This document shows, piece after piece, positions 1 through 7,833 of a stretch of 17,876 nt of DNA; the stretch's first letter is position 1, and every line of letters begins with the position of its first letter. Below the pieces are notes generated by a model. It did no database searches and was not told the DNA's origin. It worked only from the letters and a program-made list of their open reading frames with translations. The DNA comes from Desulfarculaceae bacterium (GTDB lineage: Bacteria > Desulfobacterota > Desulfobacteria > Desulfobacterales > Desulfobacteraceae), in assembly GCA_021737205.1 (NCBI GenBank), contig JAIPEK010000014.1, forward strand, positions 1 through 17,876, in the 5' to 3' direction. Position numbers and translations under genes: made by a program.

Positions 1-2
1 GG

Positions 3-117
3 TATAACCTTCCACTCATTCTCGCAGCCCATCCAGGGCTGCTCCGAGGTAAATGTCGGAACCGGTCACGTCGTGTGACCGGTAACCGACCGACATTTAA
101 ATCCGTTTCAGGTTATA
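3..117. repeat. Compact three-way inverted-repeat structure
   Basis: Seen directly: an outer pair TATAACCT (3-10) with AGGTTATA (110-117) encloses two hairpins. The first is CTCG+CAGCCC (21-30) with GGGCTG (36-41) and CGAG (45-48). The second is AAATGTCGG (51-59) with CCGACATTT (90-98), and inside it ACCGGTCAC (61-69) with GTGACCGGT (75-83). Together they form a closed three-helix layout. There is no U-tract on either strand, so it is not an ordinary intrinsic terminator. It could be a structured RNA, a palindromic mobile-element end or a repeated extragenic element. Strand and function are unknown, and the window edge hides what lies upstream. Confidence 0.5.
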
Positions 118-233
118 TCGGATCGTCTGCTGCCTCTGACCGGGTATTTTAAGCATTCACTGTATGCAGCCCTGATTTTTATAAAAATTTTTGTAATAAC
201 GTCAGGCGGTTCATTGGTGCTATTTTGCAAGCA

Positions 234-422
234 GGCCCGAAAGCGGATCACATTCCCTGTACATTGAGAACCGGAGGGGGTACAATTTGCCCTCATGGAG
301 GGCGGTAAAACCGCAAACTGTTTGAGGACCGACCGGACCGCAGTTTTTGCGGTTTCGCCCGTAATGAGGGCAAATTCCCCCGCAGGTTCGGCGTACAGGA
401 AAGGGGAGCCGCTTGAAGGGCC
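234..422. repeat. Long imperfect palindrome (~189 bp)
   Basis: Seen directly: nested matching arms run GGCCC (234-238)/GGGCC (418-422), AAGCGG (241-246)/CCGCTT (409-414), CCTGTAC (256-262)/GTACAGG (393-399), GGGGG (276-280)/CCCCC (377-381) and AATTTGCCCTCAT (284-296)/ATGAGGGCAAATT (364-376). Inside these are arms around GGGCGGTAAAACCGC and GCGGTTTCGCCC. The element begins about 68 bp past the stop codon of the minus-strand ABC operon, so it could end or stabilise that transcript, but no T-run follows it. It may instead be a decayed MITE; no flanking target duplication was seen. Short plus-strand ORFs across it look spurious. The stretch 118-233 is AT-rich and shows nothing else that can be supported. 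Confidence 0.6.
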
Positions 423-489
423 GGGGTTCTTCGTATCGTGCGGTTCATGCAGGCAACATGGTACAGTCTTTCACTGCCCGCCGTGCCCC

Positions 490-2181
490 TCAGGAACCGT
501 TCCCGGAAGAGAGATGCCGGGCGGCGAGCCTGAGGGGGATGACGAGGGCGGAGATTGCGATGACCGGGACCAGGCAGAAAGCGATTGCGCTCCAGATGAT
601 TTCAATGTCGGCAAGGGTGCGGTTTTGGATATCGGCCATGAAAATGGTGTACACGGGCCCTGCTTCCAGCAGAATCACCCCGCCTGTTATTGCCGCACAC
701 AGAATCATGTACATGATACCGCCGAATCCGGTAACGCTCTTCAAGGGGTTCTCCAGATTGAAATCCGCATAGATCCCGCCGATGCCGATGGCCAGGGCCA
801 CAATGGACGGCACCAGGACAAACGTGGTGACAACGGACAGGAGCATCATAAAGTCCGTGACTTGGAGCAGGAGGTTGGTGATCACCACCAGGATTTCCGT
901 GAGAATTAGAAGCGGGATATAGTGCACGAAAAATTTGATCAAAAGGTATTTCATCATGGATACCGGTGCCGACCGGATCATCCAGAAAGACCCTGCCTCC
1001 ATGCTCACGGCCGGATAGGAGAACCGGGCCGCAACCGATGTCAGAACGAACAGGGCAAGCCCCATGTTGAGGAAGCTCAACAGGTTCTGAAGATAAAATT
1101 CCCCGATCGGTGATTTGTCAAACGGCAACACGGTGAAGTTGTAGATGTAAATGGTGATCAGTGCCGCCACCAGAAAGAGCTGGCCCCACTGGGTCTGGTC
1201 CCGGAAAAAGTACCGGATCTCTTTTACCCGGATCGCGTGCCCCGGAGATCCGGAGTTTTTCCATGTTTCCTTTTTTCGCTTCAGGTGGCCCGTGTTTTTT
1301 CCTTTTTCCTCGATGCTCGAGGTGACACCCCTGAAATACAGCAGATCTCCTGTTACGGCCAGAACGAGAACCAGCAAGGTGGAAAAGCTTACTGAAAGGG
1401 ATATATGGAACAAAGAGGGGCCGGCATTTCCTTCAAGGGACGACCGGATGGCCTCGAAAACCCATGTGCCGGGAAACAGGGGAGAGGAGGGGGTTTTAAG
1501 GGCGCTGATGTACGCCAGAACCGAATTGAATGCTTCCGGGTCCACCAATTGTTCCGGTTTCAGCATCCGGAATCCGATATACAGGGCGATAAACAATGCC
1601 AGGCCGAAAAAGGCGAATATGCTTTTCAGCCTTGTGGCCGGAACCAGTGTCACCAGCAGCATCACGCCGATGGAAGCGATCGCGGAAGCGGTAACGGCAA
1701 GGGAACAGAACGAAACCGCCATGATGAAAAAAGGGGCGGGTCCGGTCTCAAACACCACCGGGTAGGCCAGAAGAGCCGGAAAAATGTACAGCAATACCAT
1801 CCAGGAACTGTCAAACAGGCTCACGATCCACCGGGACAAAAGAATGTTCACCGGTTTGGCAGGCAAGGCGTGCAGCATGATCAGGTCCTTTGACAGGTAA
1901 AACCGGGATATCGATGTGATGATACCGCTGACAAGAAGAAGGAAAAACGAGATGGAAACGGTCATGGACAGAAGCTTGTACGAGATCAGGGTGCCGATCT
2001 GCTCGATGGAGGAAAAGTAGAGCAGCACTTTTCTGGAAATCAGGAACAGCCCGAACCAGAAACAGATTCCGATAACAAAAAGAATCAACGCCCGGATGTT
2101 GTGACCCCTTCCGCCTTTTCCTTTGAGTTTGTTGGCAAGGGCCAGGATGCCGGGTTTGAGCAGAAGGCGGATATCGTTCAT
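490..2181 (-). CDS. ABC exporter permease, ABC-2-like polytopic membrane protein
   Basis: A 563-residue integral membrane protein, probably the membrane half of an ABC exporter. About twelve hydrophobic segments are visible, for example near residues 31-48, 70-91, 127-144, 151-177, 187-204, 257-282, 335-352, 370-388, 413-435, 444-470, 486-505 and 527-551. A charged cytoplasmic-looking stretch rich in Lys/Glu lies around 285-325. The architecture fits large two-half ABC-2-like putative exporter permeases. The start lies 7 bp after the stop of the ATPase gene, with GGAG about 12 bp upstream inside that gene, which suggests coupled translation. The substrate cannot be deduced. Identity as the permease partner is well supported by hydrophobicity and context; the precise family is inferred. 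Confidence 0.85.
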   Translation of the reverse strand: MNDIRLLLKPGILALANKLKGKGGRGHNIRALILFVIGICFWFGLFLISRKVLLYFSSIEQIGTLISYKLLSMTVSISFFLLLVSGIITSISRFYLSKDLIMLHALPAKPVNILLSRWIVSLFDSSWMVLLYIFPALLAYPVVFETGPAPFFIMAVSFCSLAVTASAIASIGVMLLVTLVPATRLKSIFAFFGLALFIALYIGFRMLKPEQLVDPEAFNSVLAYISALKTPSSPLFPGTWVFEAIRSSLEGNAGPSLFHISLSVSFSTLLVLVLAVTGDLLYFRGVTSSIEEKGKNTGHLKRKKETWKNSGSPGHAIRVKEIRYFFRDQTQWGQLFLVAALITIYIYNFTVLPFDKSPIGEFYLQNLLSFLNMGLALFVLTSVAARFSYPAVSMEAGSFWMIRSAPVSMMKYLLIKFFVHYIPLLILTEILVVITNLLLQVTDFMMLLSVVTTFVLVPSIVALAIGIGGIYADFNLENPLKSVTGFGGIMYMILCAAITGGVILLEAGPVYTIFMADIQNRTLADIEIIWSAIAFCLVPVIAISALVIPLRLAARHLSSGNGS

Positions 2182-2188
2182 GGAAAAA

Positions 2189-2911
2189 TCAGGCTCCGGT
2201 CAGGTTCAGGAAAATGTCCTCGAGATCGGCCCGGGTGGTACCGGATTCCCTCTGCAGGCTGTCATAGCTGCCCTGGGCCGCGATTTTCCCTTTATGGATG
2301 ACAGCGATGGTATCACAGATTTCCTGGGCGATCTGCAGGGTGTGGGTGGACATGAAAACGGTTTTTCCTGCGGCGGCAAGGTCTGTGAACATTTTTTTGA
2401 CGATGCGGATGGCCGAAGGATCGAGCCCCACCATGGGTTCGTCCACAATGATCACCTCGGGGTCGTGAACCAGGGCCGCCGCCATGATCAGCCGCTGCCG
2501 CATGCCGTGGCTGTAGGATTCGATCAGATCGTACAGATAGTCCTTGAGGGAAAAAAGTTCGATGTACTTCTCGGCCCTCTGCCGGAACCTTGCAGGGGGA
2601 AGTCTGTAAAGGTCGGCTGTGAATTTGAGAAACTCCATGCCGGTAAGTTTCTCGTACAGGTACGGCCGGTCAGGTATAAAACCGGTGACGCGCTTGGTCT
2701 CTTCCGGGTTCTCGGCCATGCGGATCCCGCAGATTTCGATGTCGCCTGCGTCCGGGACGAGGATACCGGCCAGAAGGCGGATGGTGGTGGTTTTTCCTGC
2801 GCCGTTCGGGCCGATGAAACCGAAAAGGGAGCCCTTGTCCACGGTGAGGTTGAGGTCGTCCACCGCCCTGAATCCGCCGTAGTGTTTTGTGACATGAGAC
2901 AGTCGGATCAT
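2189..2911 (-). CDS. ABC transporter ATP-binding protein
   Basis: A 240-residue nucleotide-binding subunit of an ABC transporter that powers the adjacent permease from the cytoplasmic face. Visible motifs are Walker A GPNGAGKTT (residues 34-42, Lys40), signature SHGMRQRL (134-141; an SHGMR variant of LSGGQ usual in ABC-2/CcmA-type ATPases), Walker B VIIVDEP (153-159) followed by a D-loop GLDP, and the H-loop His190 in STHTL. Length is typical for this subfamily. The start ATG overlaps the stop of the upstream transglutaminase-like gene as ATGA, and GGAAAG precedes it, so the genes are translationally coupled. The exported substrate is unknown. Confidence 0.95.
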   Translation of the reverse strand: MIRLSHVTKHYGGFRAVDDLNLTVDKGSLFGFIGPNGAGKTTTIRLLAGILVPDAGDIEICGIRMAENPEETKRVTGFIPDRPYLYEKLTGMEFLKFTADLYRLPPARFRQRAEKYIELFSLKDYLYDLIESYSHGMRQRLIMAAALVHDPEVIIVDEPMVGLDPSAIRIVKKMFTDLAAAGKTVFMSTHTLQIAQEICDTIAVIHKGKIAAQGSYDSLQRESGTTRADLEDIFLNLTGA

Positions 2912-4389
2912 CGGCTTTCCTTGTTTACCGGTTCGAGTTTGATTCTGCCGATGATGCCGGCAAGCGCGGTTTCGGATCGCGCTTCGCCCGAGGTCAGGCT
3001 GATGTGGGTGACATCCGCGGGGATCTGGTTGAAAACCGCATCTCCGGTGATCCAGCCGCCTGTGTAAAACGCGTTCCAGGCATGATACCGGAATTTTCCA
3101 TTCAGGTAGTAAAGACCGGTTTCCACCCTGCAGGGGATATCCACGGCACGGGCCAGTGCCGCTGTCAATACGGCATGCTCGTTGCAGTCCCCTTTTTTGG
3201 ACTCAAGGGTGGAAAGGGCGCTCGGAACGGTCACCACCGGTGTTTTCCTTATATTGTAGTGGACCCATCGGACGATACACCTGATTTTTTCAAGATCCGA
3301 ATCCGCGTCTTTCGTGATTTCACGAGCCTTTTGGATTACGGATTCGTGATCCGACTGGATGAAGGGTTCGGGCTCGGTGAATGTTTTGAGATTCGGCTCG
3401 TTTTTCAAAGTGTCACCGGGGTCGGGAAGTGTTTCTTTCCGGATGGTCAGGATATTGCCGGACAGGGTCTGCCGGTGATTGGACAGATTGAATCCGGACG
3501 GATCGATGCCGGTGATCTTCACTTTGAGTTCGGCAAGGTTTTCCGGGTTTTCAATTAAGTTACTGAAAGACACGGCCGCCATGTCGGTGATATCCCGGCC
3601 CGGTTTCCTGACGATCCCGTCAAGCGCGTTGGATTTGGAATCCGCCACCATTTTCATACCCATCAGGCCTTTTTCCATAAGAGATCGGCCGTTTTCGTCC
3701 ATCCAGATTTTCTGGGTGAATCCTTTGAATGAAAGGGAGAGGGCAAAGGCGGAAGTCTGTGATCCGGAAACGGAAACGGTTTGTTTGCCGTGATATGAAA
3801 CGGTTGCATCGGAAAAACTCATGAAGGCCGGATCAAAAAGGGAGTAGTCCTTTTGGTCGGGAAAGGGCGGCCCGGAACGGGCAAGATCCATGAGCATTCC
3901 TGAAACCAGGTAGGGTTTTTTATCCACCTGCACCCGGAACTCTCTTTTCCCGGAAGTATCGGGATTCGATGTTTCGATCACCACCTCGTCCCCTGATACC
4001 CTCCCGGATGCGGAAACGGTCATCAGGCCGGATGACATGTCGAAATCGAACCGGTCAAGACTGAAATCCGTTTTCAGCCGGGCGGAGGTGTCAAGCGAGA
4101 TATCATGCACCATTCCCATGGAGTTGAACCGGAAGAAAACGGTTTCCTCCAGGATATATGCGCCCTTTTCCTCCTGTTTGAGAACACTTCTGACATACCC
4201 GATTTTTTCGTCTGCAAAGTAAATGCTCTTCCAGGTTTCTCCCGTTTTCACGGCCGGAGAGGAAGCAAGATCTTCCGCGGATTGTTCAACGCCACGATTC
4301 GGCTGAATTTTCAGATACATCAATAAAAGAAATACGGCGGCAACCACGGTGCCGGTTGCCAGGAACCATTTTTGTCGGTACAGGGGCAT
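2908..4389 (-). CDS. Membrane-anchored transglutaminase-like (papain-fold) protein
   Basis: A 493-residue protein with a single N-terminal membrane segment (about residues 9-26, TGTVVAAVFLLLMYL), a long beta-rich middle region (about 50-330) and a C-terminal transglutaminase-like domain (about 345-470). The likely catalytic triad is visible: Cys402 in KKGDCNEHA, His436 in YHAWNAFY and Asp450 in TGDAVFNQ, as in the transglutaminase/papain-like superfamily. The N-in anchor predicts that the domain lies in the periplasm. It is the first gene of an operon with an ABC ATPase (4-bp overlap) and permease, so it may process or cross-link something the transporter handles, but that is inference. Whether it acts as a protease, amidase or cross-linker cannot be told from sequence. 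Confidence 0.85.
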   Translation of the reverse strand: MPLYRQKWFLATGTVVAAVFLLLMYLKIQPNRGVEQSAEDLASSPAVKTGETWKSIYFADEKIGYVRSVLKQEEKGAYILEETVFFRFNSMGMVHDISLDTSARLKTDFSLDRFDFDMSSGLMTVSASGRVSGDEVVIETSNPDTSGKREFRVQVDKKPYLVSGMLMDLARSGPPFPDQKDYSLFDPAFMSFSDATVSYHGKQTVSVSGSQTSAFALSLSFKGFTQKIWMDENGRSLMEKGLMGMKMVADSKSNALDGIVRKPGRDITDMAAVSFSNLIENPENLAELKVKITGIDPSGFNLSNHRQTLSGNILTIRKETLPDPGDTLKNEPNLKTFTEPEPFIQSDHESVIQKAREITKDADSDLEKIRCIVRWVHYNIRKTPVVTVPSALSTLESKKGDCNEHAVLTAALARAVDIPCRVETGLYYLNGKFRYHAWNAFYTGGWITGDAVFNQIPADVTHISLTSGEARSETALAGIIGRIKLEPVNKESR

Positions 4390-4424
4390 AGGCGCACTTG
4401 AGTAAGTTTTGCGTTTACCCGGCT

Positions 4425-4453
4425 ACTATAGTAAAAATCGGTAGAGAATACAA
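4425..4453 (-). promoter_or_regulatory. Candidate sigma70-type promoter for the transglutaminase-ABC operon
   Basis: On the minus strand, TTGTAT (4448-4453) and TATAGT (4425-4430) are separated by 17 bp. The -10 matches five of six consensus bases, while the -35 is weak. Transcription would begin near 4418, about 30 nt before the ATG at 4389. No strong Shine-Dalgarno is seen before that ATG. Confidence 0.45.
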
Positions 4454-4508
4454 GTAATGATCAAATCTGCCTGCGGGGGATTCAGGTCAAAGAGGCCTGC
4501 TGTATTGT

Positions 4509-4570
4509 CACCATGAAGGACATGAAGGAATTGAAGAATCGTCTTCATGAACTTCATGCTCTTCATGGTG
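4509..4570. repeat. CATGAAGGA palindromic repeat, copy A
   Basis: An imperfect inverted repeat with arms of about 28 nt, CACCATGAAGGACATGAAGG... against ...CATGCTCTTCATGGTG, separated by the 6-nt loop AATCGT. It lies 110 bp past the leuA stop codon, between the BCAA operon and the transglutaminase gene. It is the same family as the repeats at 8921-9039 and 9663-9782 but shares only the palindromic core and a weak downstream tail. It could act as a 3' mRNA hairpin for the BCAA transcript. Plus-strand ORFs starting here (MKDMKELKN...) are translations of the repeat and not genes. Confidence 0.75.
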
Positions 4571-4632
4571 ATCGTCAAGATTTCCTGTGTCCTGAGAACG
4601 TGGGCGTTTACAATAAACTTGAATCAGGCAGA

Positions 4633-4681
4633 CTCTTGTCTCTTGTCTCTTGTTTCAAGTCTCTTGTATCAAGCCTCTTGC
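4633..4681. repeat. Heptanucleotide array, 7 units (CTCTTGT)
   Basis: Seven consecutive 7-bp units on the plus strand: CTCTTGT three times, then TTCAAGT, CTCTTGT, ATCAAGC and CTCTTGC. Variant units invert the central CTTG to CAAG. The last unit shares its final base with the leuA stop codon. The same heptamer, in the other orientation, forms the array at 9577-9611. Confidence 0.8.
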
Positions 4682-6225
4682 TACAGGCTGTCCGGTTTGA
4701 TGGACGGGTTCTCCTTGAGGTATTCCAGCCGGTTGAGCCCGTTGATGTAGGCGAGCGCGCTTGCCGTGATGATGTCCGGGTCCGCGCCTTTCCCGAGCGC
4801 CACAAGCCCTTCTTCCATCAGCCGTACGGTCACTTCGCCCTGGGCGTCCGTCCCTTCGGTCAGGGCGCTGATGGAAAACCGCAGCAGTTCGGATTTGGTG
4901 CCGGTGATGTCGGCAATGACATTGTATACCGCGTCGATTGGCCCGTTTCCATCCTTTGCCCCTTTTACCTGCCGGTCATTGATGGACAGCTGGAGGCTGG
5001 CCGTGGGGAATACGGTGTTGCCGCATGCCACGTGAATATATTCGAGCCGGAAGATTTCATTGCTTCTCAGAACACTTTCGTTGATCAGCGCCTCGATGTC
5101 CTCGTTCTGTATGTCCTTTTTCCGGTCGGACAGCTGTTTGAATTTTTCAAACAGGGAGTCGATTTCATCTTCACTCAGGCTGTATCCCATCTCCCCGATA
5201 TGGTTTTTAAACGCGTGTTTGCCCGAGTGCTTGCCGAGCACCAGATTGTTCTTTTTGACCCCAACGGTCTCCGGTTTCATGATCTCGTAGGTCATGGGAT
5301 TTTTCAGTACCCCGTCCTGGTGGATGCCGGCCTCGTGCGCAAACGCGTTGGCCCCGATCACGGGCCGGTTGGGCTGGACCATAATGCCGGTGACCATGGA
5401 AACAAGCCGGCTTGTGGGATAGATTTTGGTGGTGTCGATCCCGCACGTATGGGGAAAGAAGTTCGGCCGGGTATTAAGGGACATGACCACCTCTTCCAGG
5501 GACGTGTTCCCTGCCCGCTCTCCGATGCCGTTGATGGTGACCTCCACCTGGCGGGCGCCTGATTCCACCGCTGCAAGGGTATTTGCCGTGGCAAGGCCGA
5601 GATCGTTGTGGCAGTGGACACTGAGCACGGCTTTGGCCATGTTCGGCGTGTTTCGGGTGACGTAGGTCACAAGCTCGGAAAATTCCGCCGGAACCGCGTA
5701 CCCGACCGTGTCCGGCAAATTGACGGTGGTGGCGCCGGCATCGATCACCGCCTCGAATACCCGGCAGAGAAAGTCCGGGTCGCTCCTTGAACCGTCTTCT
5801 GCTGAAAACTCCACATTGTCCGTGTAGGATGCCGCATGCCGAACCGCTTCCACAGCCTTTTCGAGCACCTGGTTCCGGTCCATTTTGAGTTTGTATTCCA
5901 TGTGAAGGTCGGACGTGGCGATAAATGTATGGATCCTCGGCGCGGCCGCATTCCGGATGGCCTCCCAGCCCCGGTCGATGTCCGACTTTGACGCCCGGCA
6001 TAGGGCGGCGGTCTGGGATTTTTTCAGATTTTCCGCAATCGAGCGGACCGCGTCAAAGTCCCCCTGGGAAGAGGCCGGAAAGCCCGCCTCGATTACATCC
6101 ACCCCGAGCTGTTCGAGCTGGGTGGCAATCCGAAGTTTTTCCGCCTTGTTCATGCTGGCGCCGGGGGACTGTTCCCCGTCGCGCAGGGTGGTATCGAAAA
6201 TAATGACTCTGTTGTCCTGGTTCAT
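4681..6225 (-). CDS. leuA: 2-isopropylmalate synthase
   Basis: Condenses 2-oxoisovalerate with acetyl-CoA to give 2-isopropylmalate, the committed step of leucine synthesis. The 514-residue length is normal. The DRE-TIM metallolyase barrel begins with FDTTLRDGEQSPG (residues 9-21). Metal and acid-base motifs follow: HCHNDLG (His204, His206), then NGIGERAGN, AHEAGIHQDG and KHSGKHAF. The C-terminal ~140 residues fit the LeuA dimerisation/allosteric domain where leucine feedback normally acts. The ATG overlaps the cimA stop (ATGA), so it is the last gene of the BCAA operon. The paralogue next to it carries citramalate-type motifs, which supports assigning this one as LeuA. No leuCD or leuB is in the window. 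Confidence 0.95.
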   Translation of the reverse strand: MNQDNRVIIFDTTLRDGEQSPGASMNKAEKLRIATQLEQLGVDVIEAGFPASSQGDFDAVRSIAENLKKSQTAALCRASKSDIDRGWEAIRNAAAPRIHTFIATSDLHMEYKLKMDRNQVLEKAVEAVRHAASYTDNVEFSAEDGSRSDPDFLCRVFEAVIDAGATTVNLPDTVGYAVPAEFSELVTYVTRNTPNMAKAVLSVHCHNDLGLATANTLAAVESGARQVEVTINGIGERAGNTSLEEVVMSLNTRPNFFPHTCGIDTTKIYPTSRLVSMVTGIMVQPNRPVIGANAFAHEAGIHQDGVLKNPMTYEIMKPETVGVKKNNLVLGKHSGKHAFKNHIGEMGYSLSEDEIDSLFEKFKQLSDRKKDIQNEDIEALINESVLRSNEIFRLEYIHVACGNTVFPTASLQLSINDRQVKGAKDGNGPIDAVYNVIADITGTKSELLRFSISALTEGTDAQGEVTVRLMEEGLVALGKGADPDIITASALAYINGLNRLEYLKENPSIKPDSL

Positions 6226-7820
6226 GTGGTCTCTTTTTGCTTTTCACTGTCCATGGCGAGTTTGTACTGGAAACTGTCCGCCAGGGCCTGCCAGCTCGCC
6301 TCGATGATGTCTTCGGACACCCCGATGGTGGTAAATATGTTGTTTTCGTCCCTGGATTCGATCAAAACGCGCACTTTGGCGGCCGTGCCTTCCCTGCCGT
6401 CGATGACGCGCACCTTGAAATCCACCAGATGCATGTGGTCAAGTTCGGGGAAGATGGTGGACAAGGCTTTTCTCAACGCGTTGTCCAGGGCGCTCACAGG
6501 ACCGTCCCCTTCTGCCGAGGTGATCTCGATTTTCCTGCCCACCTTCACCTTGATCATGGCGTGGCAGTAGCAGGGCCGCTCCTGGTCCTTTTCAATGGTC
6601 ACCCGGAAAGACATCAGTTCGAAATGGGGCCGGAACTGGTCTGTGAGCTTTTCCATCACAAGCTTTAACGAGCCTTCTGCGATATCGAATTCAAACCCGT
6701 CCTCTTCCAGTTCCTTTACCGTGGCCACGATATTCCGGCCGTTCTGCTCTTTGCCTTTCAGATCGACCCCGAGTTCCCTTGCCTTGTACTCGATGTTGCT
6801 CTTTCCCGCCTGTTCGGACACAAGGACCCGGCGCTGGTTTCCCACACGCTCCGGGTCGATGTGCTCGTATGCTCTCGGGATCTTGTTCACTGCACTCACA
6901 TGGATGCCGCCCTTGTGGGCGAACGCACTTTTACCGACAAACGGCCGGCCGTTCAGCGGGGTCATGTTGGCGGTCTCGCTGACGAACCTGGAAAGGTTCT
7001 TGATCTTTTTCAGACATTCTGCGGAAATGCAGTCCACATCCAGCTTCAAGGCCAGGATCGGGATCACAGCGGTGAGATCGGCATTGCCGCACCGTTCCCC
7101 GTATCCGTTCACCGTGCCCTGGACCATGCGCGCACCGTTCTGTACCGCACAAACCGAGTTGGCCACGGCCATGGCACAGTCGTTGTGGGCATGGATCCCG
7201 TAGACGATCTCCTCTTTTGCGGATTCAAAATGCCGGGTCACCCGGGTGAGGATATCCTCCACCTCGGAAGGCAGAGAGCCGCCGTTGGTGTCACAGAGTA
7301 CGAGGGTCCGGGCGCCCCCGTCATAGGCCGCTTCAAGGGTCTGAAGGGCGTATTCCGGGTTTTCCTTGAATCCGTCGAAAAAGTGTTCCGCGTCATAGAT
7401 CACCTCTCTGCCGTGTCCGAGCAGGAACGCTACACTTTCTTTGATCATGGACAGGTTGTTTTCCAGGGTGTTGTCCATGACCTCTTTGACATGAAGATCC
7501 CATGATTTGCCGAATATGGTGATCACGGGCGCCCCGCTGTCAATAAGGGCGTTGAGGTTGGGGTCGTCTTCGGCATTTTTCAAAGGGTTCCGGGTGGAAC
7601 CGAATGCGGCCAGTTTGGCGTGAGTAAAATCGATGTCTTTTGCAAGCTCGAAAAAACGCTTTGCTCCCGGGTTCGATCCCGGCCAGCCCCCTTCGATGTA
7701 ATGGATCCCGGCGTCATCGATTCTTTTGGCCAGTTTGACCTTGTCCTCCGGCGTAAAGAAGATGTTCTCTCCCTGCATCCCGTCCCGTAACGTGGTGTCG
7801 TATAAAAGTGCGTGTGTCAT
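6222..7820 (-). CDS. cimA: (R)-citramalate synthase
   Basis: Condenses pyruvate with acetyl-CoA to (R)-citramalate, opening the threonine-independent route to 2-oxobutyrate and isoleucine. The 532-residue protein has the DRE-TIM barrel start YDTTLRDGMQGE (the GMQ variant where LeuA has GEQ). It also has IEGGWPGSNP, HAHNDCAMA (His210, His212), NGYGERCGN and FAHKGGIHVSA, and a C-terminal LeuA-type allosteric domain where isoleucine inhibition would act. These variants match the long citramalate synthases known in Geobacter-type bacteria rather than LeuA or homocitrate synthase. The gene starts 13 bp after ilvC and overlaps leuA by 4 bp. Start context is weak (GGGA about 8 bp upstream), consistent with coupling to ilvC. 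Confidence 0.93.
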   Translation of the reverse strand: MTHALLYDTTLRDGMQGENIFFTPEDKVKLAKRIDDAGIHYIEGGWPGSNPGAKRFFELAKDIDFTHAKLAAFGSTRNPLKNAEDDPNLNALIDSGAPVITIFGKSWDLHVKEVMDNTLENNLSMIKESVAFLLGHGREVIYDAEHFFDGFKENPEYALQTLEAAYDGGARTLVLCDTNGGSLPSEVEDILTRVTRHFESAKEEIVYGIHAHNDCAMAVANSVCAVQNGARMVQGTVNGYGERCGNADLTAVIPILALKLDVDCISAECLKKIKNLSRFVSETANMTPLNGRPFVGKSAFAHKGGIHVSAVNKIPRAYEHIDPERVGNQRRVLVSEQAGKSNIEYKARELGVDLKGKEQNGRNIVATVKELEEDGFEFDIAEGSLKLVMEKLTDQFRPHFELMSFRVTIEKDQERPCYCHAMIKVKVGRKIEITSAEGDGPVSALDNALRKALSTIFPELDHMHLVDFKVRVIDGREGTAAKVRVLIESRDENNIFTTIGVSEDIIEASWQALADSFQYKLAMDSEKQKETT

Positions 7821-7833
7821 TGGTACATCCCGC

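Noticed and set aside
3..117. Integron attC site
   Set aside because: Size and palindromy fit, but the ends do not match the RYYYAAC/GTTRRRY core sites and there is no cassette array or integrase in view.
295..909. Long plus-strand ORF over the 3' end of the permease gene
   Set aside because: It starts within the 234-422 palindrome and runs antisense to a well-supported membrane protein; its composition is that of a shadow frame.
4513..5562. 349-codon plus-strand ORF starting MKDMKELK
   Set aside because: The start lies in the palindromic repeat, it reads through the heptamer array, then runs antisense to leuA. No domain is recognisable.
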